From the NCBI GenBank assembly GCA_902773195.1, contig CACYDL010000045.1, forward strand, positions 1 to 8,711: DNA of 8,711 nt, in the 5' to 3' direction. The translations under genes and the position numbers were made by a program. Numbering within the stretch: the first letter of the stretch is position 1; each line of letters opens with the position of its first letter. The notes under the pieces are model-generated. The model was not told the DNA's origin. It did not search any database and saw only the letters and a program-made list of their open reading frames with translations. The DNA is from an uncultured Lachnospiraceae bacterium (GTDB lineage Bacteria; Bacillota_A; Clostridia; Lachnospirales; Lachnospiraceae). Positions 1 through 4,705 of this stretch are shown piece by piece.

Positions 1-753
1 ATCCAGCGCCGCGAACTGCCGCATGAGCTCGACGAGCTTCTCCAGATCCGCATCCGCAAGCGTAATGTTCAGCTGATTCGTAATATTAATGATAACATCG
101 CGGATATCGTCCTCGTCCTCGATATCATTCTCCGCGATCACCTGCTTCACCGCCGCGATCAGCTCCGCCGTCTTCTCGGAGTCTCCTAGCTCCTCCGCGA
201 TTTCCCCGGACGTCACAAGCTCGGCTGTCGCCGTCTCAAGGACCTCCGGCTCGATCACCTGTCCGCTCATCTTCGCGTAGGCCTTCATCGCCCCCACAAG
301 TGCAGCCGTCCCCGAAATCGGGCTCGGCGCCGCGACCGATACGTCGGCGTCCTTCATCCCCGCCGTAGCGAGCGCGTTCTGGTACATGGCCGGCGTAAGG
401 TATGTGATATTATGAGTCTCAACTCTGATCCCGCTCCCGTTGTCAGCGGGCGATACCCTGCAGGAGGAAAGCGACTTTGATCCGATCACGCCCGCAGGCA
501 GGTACCTGTCGAGGTATTCATGCTCCTCGCTGTTTGTCACTGTGACAAGTGTATCCTGAGTAAGATCGCTCTCCGATACCCGGAGCGTCTTCAATACTTC
601 CTTCTTCTGTTCCGCTGTCAGATCGGCGCCGAGCGCCACGTATGTCGAGTATGTCGCCGCCACGGTCACCCTGGGGGATACGAGTGCCGAAAGAGTCATT
701 GATGTGGCGAGAACAAGCGCAGACACCGCATGCAGAATCTTTCTCTTCTTCAT
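1..753 (-). CDS. DUF1002 (YpuA-like) secreted protein, C-terminus cut by left window edge
   Basis: The frame is open from an ATG at 753-751 to the left edge, giving 251 residues with no stop. The N-terminus is a typical Sec signal peptide: basic MKKRK, a hydrophobic stretch at about residues 6-25, and a likely cleavage site near residues 31-33 (TVAA before TYST), so the protein should be exported. The mature part matches what I know of the DUF1002 family (B. subtilis YpuA). It has the start of the domain at YVALGADLTAEQK (38-50), the segment PISGTAALVGAMKAY (145-159) and ATAELVTSGEIAEELG (175-190). The family's biochemical role is not established and I assign none. The family is usually somewhat under 300 residues, so perhaps only a few dozen residues are missing. 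The start is well supported: AGGAG at 763-759 lies 5 nt upstream, and a sigma-A-like promoter sits just before it. Confident in the family, not in the function. Confidence 0.88.
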   Translation of the reverse strand, partial: MKKRKILHAVSALVLATSMTLSALVSPRVTVAATYSTYVALGADLTAEQKKEVLKTLRVSESDLTQDTLVTVTNSEEHEYLDRYLPAGVIGSKSLSSCRVSPADNGSGIRVETHNITYLTPAMYQNALATAGMKDADVSVAAPSPISGTAALVGAMKAYAKMSGQVIEPEVLETATAELVTSGEIAEELGDSEKTAELIAAVKQVIAENDIEDEDDIRDVIINITNQLNITLADADLEKLVELMRQFAALD

Positions 754-781
754 ACTCTCTCCTTTCTTTCCAGTACCGCTC

Positions 782-809
782 ATTATAGACTTTCAATAAA
801 AAAAAACAA
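782..809 (-). promoter_or_regulatory. Sigma-A-type promoter for the DUF1002 gene
   Basis: Reading the minus strand, a perfect TATAAT (787-782) is preceded after 16 nt by TTGTTT (809-804), a 4/6 match to the -35 consensus. The sequence upstream (about 811-851) is rich in A and T runs and could act as an UP element. The predicted start of transcription near 775-776 leaves a leader of roughly 22 nt containing the gene's AGGAG site. This implies the DUF1002 gene can be transcribed independently of rsmA. Confidence 0.62.
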
Positions 810-832
810 GGGAAAAAGTGTGAAACTTTTTT
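798..832 (-). terminator. Possible weak terminator after rsmA
   Basis: On the minus strand, AAAAAGT (831-825) and ACTTTTT (819-813) form a 7-bp stem with a 5-nt loop. A run of nine T follows at 806-798, after the spacer CCCTTG. The stem has only one G-C pair, so it is thermodynamically weak and may simply be AT-rich upstream promoter sequence. It is the only terminator-like element in the 98-nt gap between rsmA and the DUF1002 gene. Confidence 0.28.
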
Positions 833-851
833 GAATTAATTCTGCAAAAAA

Positions 852-1727
852 TCATAAAATTGCATAAAAAGAGTCGCTAAGCGCCGCGAATTCCCGGAGG
901 GAGAGCGCCTCCCCCCTCGCGTCCGTCCGGATTCCGCAGGCGGAAAGAGCCCGCTCCGCGTCCTCCCTGCCGAAGGGCAGCGCGGGGTCATTGGCCACGC
1001 CGTTCGTCAGCTTCTTCCTTCTCTGATTAAAGGACGCGCGGATGATCCCGAACATCAGGGCGGGGTCGCGGACCTGAACGGGCGGGGCGGCGTATTTTTT
1101 AAGATGGACGACCGCGCTGTCCACCCCCGGCTGAGGCACAAAAGAGGACGGATGCACAATCCGCACGATCTCCGCCTCTGCCCGGTACTGCACTGCCAGG
1201 CTGAGCGCGCCGTAGTCCCTTGTCCCCGGCCCCGCCATCATGCGGTCCGCCACTTCCTTCTGCACCATCACCGTGATGTCCGAGACGGGCTCACCCTCCG
1301 CGAGCAGCTTCATGAGGATCGGTGTCGTGATGTAATACGGCAGATTGGCAGCCACCTTCATGGGCCTGCCGCCGTTCTTCTCCAGAGCGAGCGCCCGGAG
1401 ATCCATCTTTAAAATGTCGCCGTTCACCACCTCCGCATTCGGAAACGCGCCAAGCGTATCCTCGAGTACGGGCAGAAGGTTCCTGTCGATCTCGACGGCG
1501 CAGACCCTTCCGGCGCGGTGGGCGAGGTACTGCGTGAGCGTCCCGATGCCGGGCCCGATCTCGAGCACGAAATCCTCTTCCCCCAGCCCCGCAGCCTCCG
1601 CCGTGGCCCGGAGCACGTCCTCGTCAACCAGGAAGTTCTGGCCGTATTTCTTTTTCGCGCTGATCCCGTGGGCCTTCAGCACCGCGGCCGTGTAGGCCGG
1701 TTTTCCCAGATATGGTTCTGTCTTCAT
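852..1727 (-). CDS. rsmA: 16S rRNA (adenine1518-N6/adenine1519-N6)-dimethyltransferase RsmA (KsgA)
   Basis: A 291-residue, full-length member of the KsgA/Dim1 family. The enzyme uses S-adenosylmethionine to dimethylate two adjacent adenines in the 3'-terminal helix of 16S rRNA during late assembly of the 30S subunit in the cytoplasm. Visible motifs: KKYGQNFLVD (26-35) at the N-terminus, SAM-binding motif I LEIGPGIGTL (55-64), the acidic ribose-binding position AVEID (77-81), GD at 103-104, and the family catalytic motif NLPYYITTPI (128-137). Further on are PSSFVPQPGVDSAV and ASFNQRRKKL of the C-terminal rRNA-binding domain. The ATG at 1727-1725 is preceded by GGAG about 9 nt upstream, and it ends in TGA at 854-852. 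The upstream gap is only 68 nt and is mostly filled by a hairpin, so no separate promoter is evident. The common Firmicutes neighbour rnmV (ribonuclease M5) is not adjacent here. Loss of this enzyme classically gives kasugamycin resistance. Confidence 0.97.
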   Translation of the reverse strand: MKTEPYLGKPAYTAAVLKAHGISAKKKYGQNFLVDEDVLRATAEAAGLGEEDFVLEIGPGIGTLTQYLAHRAGRVCAVEIDRNLLPVLEDTLGAFPNAEVVNGDILKMDLRALALEKNGGRPMKVAANLPYYITTPILMKLLAEGEPVSDITVMVQKEVADRMMAGPGTRDYGALSLAVQYRAEAEIVRIVHPSSFVPQPGVDSAVVHLKKYAAPPVQVRDPALMFGIIRASFNQRRKKLTNGVANDPALPFGREDAERALSACGIRTDARGEALSLREFAALSDSFYAIL

Positions 1728-1744
1728 GCGTTCTTCTCCGTCTC

Positions 1745-1782
1745 AAAAGGCAGCCCCCCGAAGTGTTCTTCGGAGGGCTGCC
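1745..1782 (-). terminator. Strong hairpin between the TPR/AAA+ gene and rsmA (terminator or attenuator)
   Basis: On the minus strand, the arm at 1782-1768 pairs with the arm at 1763-1749 over 15 bp with one G-T wobble and a 4-nt loop (AACA). TTTT (1748-1745) follows, then GAGA. The stem is long and GC-rich, but the T-tract is only four bases, so termination may be incomplete. It starts 13 nt after the TGA of the upstream gene and ends 17 nt before the rsmA ATG. Confidence 0.75.
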
Positions 1783-1795
1783 GGAAGCATCCGTA

Positions 1796-4486
1796 TCAGA
1801 AATTAAAATCCTTCTCGACCAGAACCGTCTTGCCGTCAGCCCTGTCGGTCACCTTTCCGAAGAGCCTCCGGTGATTCCTGTCGATGGCCTTATCCAGAAT
1901 CTCCCGGACGCGGCCGACCGTCACGGGCTCTCCGCCCCTTTGCTGATCACCGATGATCGTGTAGAGAGCGAGCGTCGAGAGCTCGTCAAACTTGTACCCC
2001 TCTTCCGCCGCGTAAACTCTGGCGAAGGTCACAAGCTCGTCATTGGTGAAAACGGGCACCGTGATCCGGGACGTGAATTTTTCCGCGAAATCCGCGTGCG
2101 CCTCCAGCACCTTCTTCAGGTCCTCGCGCTCGTCCTCGAGAATCACGATCATGTCGTCCGTCCGGAATTCCATGGCCTGATTCAGTCTGTTCACGGTCTC
2201 ATCCGCCAGCGCTCCGGCCCCCTCGATCACAAGGAAGCCGCCCGACAGCTTCTTCACCACGGCCGCCGGATCCTTCTGATTGAGATCCTGCGCCACGATC
2301 TTAGCCACCTTGGCCGCCTTGAGCCCGAGATGGAGGCAGGTCATAAGGATGAGGCCGTCCGCGAGCCTCGTCTTTCCGGAGCCCTGACGTCCCATGATGA
2401 TGACGTTTCCGCTCCTCGAGGTCTTGTCCCCGCAGTTGTTGTGAATGTCCGCGAGCGCCGCCGTCGTCTGGCGGTCAATTCCCGGAATATTCGCGAAGTA
2501 GGAAAGCGCCGTCTTCTCGGGTCCCGTCAGCTCCCGTCCCTCGACGGGCTGAATGGTGAAGACGCCCGACTCACCCATGACGTCCTCGATCATGGTCTCG
2601 CTCTCCGACGCCTCCGCCGCGGCTTCGTGCTCGATTCCCGCAAGGCCCATGAGCGTCTCATGCTCCTCCTCGGGGATCTCAATCTCCTCTGCCTCACCGG
2701 AAAATGCGGCCATGAGATTCTCGTCCGCGTCCTCCGCCTCCTCCGGGATCTCCAGCTCATCCGCTTCCCCTTCGGCTGCTTTCTCTGATCCGGCGGCGTC
2801 CCCGGGGGCTCCGGCTGCCTCTTTGCCCTCCACGGAGGGCTCAGCCGCCTCCGTTCCCGGGGCCGCGTCTTCCGCCTCCTCGGTTTCCTCAAGAACCGTG
2901 CGGCGCGCCGCCTCCTCGGGGCTTGTGATCGGTGTCTTCTCCTCGCTCTGCTTCGCGATCTCCCGCCTGATCTCCTCGCGGACAGAGAACTCTCTCGTGA
3001 GGCCCAGCGACTCGTCGGTCTCGCGGCCGATGAGATCCGCCTCCCGCTTTGCGGCCTCAGCCTCCTCGTCGGCTTCCTCCGTTCCCTCAGCGCCCTTCCT
3101 GGCCAGCTCCGCGGCGGCCTCGGCCTCCTCGCGGTCCTCCTCAAGGGTATCCGCCATCACGTAGTTTCCGGACGCGACCTCGCCGGCCAGCGCGCTGGCC
3201 GACATGGCGAAGAGCTTCTCGAAGTCCACCTCGCCGTCCTTCATGGGAAGCGCTTCTTCCTGCTTTGCGGGGGCCTCCGGCTTCCCCTCCTCTTCCGGCA
3301 GGACATCTGAGTCTCCTTCTGCATCCCGCGGCTCCTCAGGAAGGTCCGCCGTCTCTTCGTCCGGAGACTCCGCGGGGGCTTCCGCCGCCCCTTTCTGCTC
3401 CTCGACGGACTGTCTCGCAAACGCGAATGCCTCGGCGAGCGGATCATCCTCCGGCTCCTCTTCCGCGGGCATCTCCGGCGCGGGCGCCTCCGCGGCTTCC
3501 TCCGGCTCCGCGGCAGCCTCCGCCGCGCGGCCGGGCTCCTCCGCGATCTTTATATCTTCGTCCTCCGTCCCTTCCTCGTCCCGCTCAAGCAGCATGCCGG
3601 AGAAGATATTCCGGATGCTGCTGGTCAGGCGGTCCTGCAGGCGCGACGGACCGGTTTTTTCCTCATTTTTCGGCTTGATCTCGCCGGCGTTGAACCTGCC
3701 GGCCGCGTGATCCATCTTCTCGATCGCCTCGGTCGCGGAGACCTCGGTGTGGACCTCTTCCTCCTCGTCATCGGCGGCGAGAATGGTCTTCTCCACATTC
3801 TCCATAGCGGTGTAGGAGGGCTGTTCCTCTTCCTCCGCCGGCTTCTCCGCGGCGGATTCCTCCTGCTCCGCCCTGTGGCGCTGGCTCTCATACCTGGCCT
3901 GCTGCGCGGGCGTAAGAGAGGTGAGAGACATCTTGAGCTCCATGGCCTTCGTGACGTATTTTCCCTCCGCGAACCAGAGAATCATGTCGTCGCACTCCTC
4001 GACGCACTTCTCCTTCTGTCCGTTTCTCTTGTAAAGCTTCGCGAGCTCGTAGGCCCAGCGCTCCGTGTACTCGGCGTCCTTGTAGTCCTTCAGTACGGCG
4101 ATCTGGTCGTCAAGCGGCGCCTTCGTGGCGCGGAGCAGCTTGTATTTAAGTAGAAATCTGGAGGAATCCCCGGGCGAATTCGACTCGAATTCGTTGATGA
4201 ATTTCTTCGCCTCTTCATAATTGCCGGTGCGGATATCGAGCTCCGCGAGGCGGTAGAGAACGGTCTTGCTGGAGGCCGAGCGCCTGTAGGCGTACTTCAG
4301 AATGCGGCAGCTGTCCTCATACCGCTTGTTCGCCTCATAAATCTCGCCGATCATGCAGAGCGTTCTGGCACTCTTTACATGTCTCCAGTCGATCTCATCC
4401 GCGACCTCCGCCGCGCCCCTGAAATCACCTTCCTCAGCCAGAGCATTGATCTGTTCCAGTTTGATTCTGTATTCCGCCTTGTCCAA
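1796..4486 (-). CDS. Large TPR / acidic-linker / degenerate CbxX-type AAA+ protein of unknown function
   Basis: About 896 residues in three parts, numbered from the proposed TTG start. Residues 1 to about 187 are helical with TPR-like pairs (for example around 40-72 and 75-105), suggesting protein-protein interaction. Residues about 200-637 are a very acidic Glu/Ala/Pro-rich, probably disordered linker. It holds short less-charged islands such as RLQDRLTSSIRNIFSGML (282-299), DPLAEAFAFARQ (348-359) and DFEKLFAMSASALAGEV (421-437), plus two EIPEE-containing repeats. Residues about 655-896 are an AAA+ domain resembling CbxX/CfqX/SpoVK. Walker A is intact (GRQGSGKT, 699-706), but the Walker B segment reads FLVIEGAGAL (751-760) where the family has FIDEAY. 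There is no signal peptide or membrane segment, so it is probably cytoplasmic. TTG at 4486-4484 is preferred because GAGGTG (4498-4493) is spaced 6 nt before it. The alternative GTG at 4495 (899 residues) overlaps that site and has no other. The frame is open throughout with no frameshift. TPR plus CbxX-type AAA+ is also the layout of EccA, but no ESX genes are nearby. I do not assign a function. Confidence 0.85.
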   Translation of the reverse strand: MDKAEYRIKLEQINALAEEGDFRGAAEVADEIDWRHVKSARTLCMIGEIYEANKRYEDSCRILKYAYRRSASSKTVLYRLAELDIRTGNYEEAKKFINEFESNSPGDSSRFLLKYKLLRATKAPLDDQIAVLKDYKDAEYTERWAYELAKLYKRNGQKEKCVEECDDMILWFAEGKYVTKAMELKMSLTSLTPAQQARYESQRHRAEQEESAAEKPAEEEEQPSYTAMENVEKTILAADDEEEEVHTEVSATEAIEKMDHAAGRFNAGEIKPKNEEKTGPSRLQDRLTSSIRNIFSGMLLERDEEGTEDEDIKIAEEPGRAAEAAAEPEEAAEAPAPEMPAEEEPEDDPLAEAFAFARQSVEEQKGAAEAPAESPDEETADLPEEPRDAEGDSDVLPEEEGKPEAPAKQEEALPMKDGEVDFEKLFAMSASALAGEVASGNYVMADTLEEDREEAEAAAELARKGAEGTEEADEEAEAAKREADLIGRETDESLGLTREFSVREEIRREIAKQSEEKTPITSPEEAARRTVLEETEEAEDAAPGTEAAEPSVEGKEAAGAPGDAAGSEKAAEGEADELEIPEEAEDADENLMAAFSGEAEEIEIPEEEHETLMGLAGIEHEAAAEASESETMIEDVMGESGVFTIQPVEGRELTGPEKTALSYFANIPGIDRQTTAALADIHNNCGDKTSRSGNVIIMGRQGSGKTRLADGLILMTCLHLGLKAAKVAKIVAQDLNQKDPAAVVKKLSGGFLVIEGAGALADETVNRLNQAMEFRTDDMIVILEDEREDLKKVLEAHADFAEKFTSRITVPVFTNDELVTFARVYAAEEGYKFDELSTLALYTIIGDQQRGGEPVTVGRVREILDKAIDRNHRRLFGKVTDRADGKTVLVEKDFNF

Positions 4487-4492
4487 CTCCCG

Positions 4493-4498
4493 CACCTC
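4493..4498 (-). promoter_or_regulatory. Shine-Dalgarno site that favours a TTG start for the TPR/AAA+ gene
   Basis: On the minus strand the sequence reads TAA GAG GTG CGG GAG TTG GAC. GAGGTG is a perfect six-base match to the end of the anti-Shine-Dalgarno complement and lies 6 nt before TTG (4486-4484). The in-frame GTG at 4495 is part of this site itself, and TAA two codons earlier rules out any start further upstream. The first in-frame ATG is 44 codons inside the gene. Confidence 0.6.
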
Positions 4499-4535
4499 TT
4501 ACGATAAATGTGGCAACCACCCCGATGCACGGACA

Positions 4536-4555
4536 CGGATTCAGGAGGGAATCCG
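4536..4555 (-). other. Leader hairpin with a CCTCCT loop upstream of the TPR/AAA+ gene
   Basis: In the roughly 135-nt predicted leader between the promoter and the start codon, CGGATTC (4555-4549) and GAATCCG (4542-4536) form a perfect 7-bp stem. Its 6-nt loop reads CCTCCT on the minus strand. That loop is an anti-Shine-Dalgarno-like sequence. The remainder of the leader (4487-4628) is GC-rich, and I recognise no known riboswitch or open reading frame in it. Confidence 0.4.
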
Positions 4556-4628
4556 CCCCGCCGCCCGGCGGAAATAAGCCGCGCAGGCTCTGCATCTGAA
4601 TAGTCAGACTAACCCATAATCACTGGAA

Positions 4629-4657
4629 ATTTTACCACACAGGGCACCCAAAGTAAA
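4629..4657 (-). promoter_or_regulatory. Sigma-A-type promoter for the TPR/AAA+ gene
   Basis: On the minus strand, TTTACT (4657-4652, 4/6 match) is separated by exactly 17 nt from TAAAAT (4634-4629, 5/6 match). TG sits at the extended -10 position (TGGTAAAAT). Transcription would start near 4622. The -35 element is the same six bases that form the T-rich end of the glgP terminator, so the two signals are fused. Confidence 0.6.
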
Positions 4658-4691
4658 GTGAGTCAGCGGAGAGGGTTCCCCGCTGACTCAC
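4652..4691 (-). terminator. Rho-independent terminator of the ileS-glgP unit
   Basis: On the minus strand, GTGAGTCAGCGG (4691-4680) pairs perfectly with CCGCTGACTCAC (4669-4658) over 12 bp around a 10-nt loop. The T-rich tail TTTACTTTGG follows directly. The hairpin starts 14 nt after the TAA stop of glgP, as expected for an intrinsic terminator. The T-tract is interrupted by AC. Confidence 0.82.
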
Positions 4692-4705
4692 CGTCATGAC
4701 CTGCC

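Noticed and set aside
518..796. Minus-strand 92-codon frame overlapping the DUF1002 start
   Set aside because: It is in a different frame from the DUF1002 gene. That gene has a signal peptide, family motifs, a ribosome binding site and a promoter, whereas this frame starts upstream of the promoter's predicted transcript start and has no recognisable content.
1712..2788. Plus-strand open frame of 358 codons opposite the AAA+ part of the large protein
   Set aside because: It lies entirely antisense to a protein with clear domain motifs. Its Leu/Arg-rich translation matches no family, and long antisense frames are expected from this codon bias. No promoter or binding site was seen.
2590..3891. 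Arg-rich or Ser-rich frames on both strands across the acidic linker
   Set aside because: They are out-of-frame readings of GAG/GCG-rich codons. The linker frame itself is open from the TPR part to the AAA+ part, so there is no need to invoke a frameshift or separate genes.
1796..4486. Reading the TPR/AAA+ protein as EccA or a type VII secretion component
   Set aside because: The domain order is similar, but there are no ESX, WXG100 or membrane secretion genes in the window, the linker is far longer, and the ATPase motifs are degenerate. Only the architectural resemblance is kept.
4543..4548. AGGAGG on the plus strand considered as a ribosome binding site
   Set aside because: No start codon with a plausible coding frame follows at a suitable distance on the plus strand. 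It is the complement of the leader hairpin loop.
4658..4691. Perfect inverted repeat considered as a mobile element end
   Set aside because: The arms are adjacent around a 10-nt loop directly after a stop codon, with a T-rich tail. That is a terminator; no transposase or target duplication is present.
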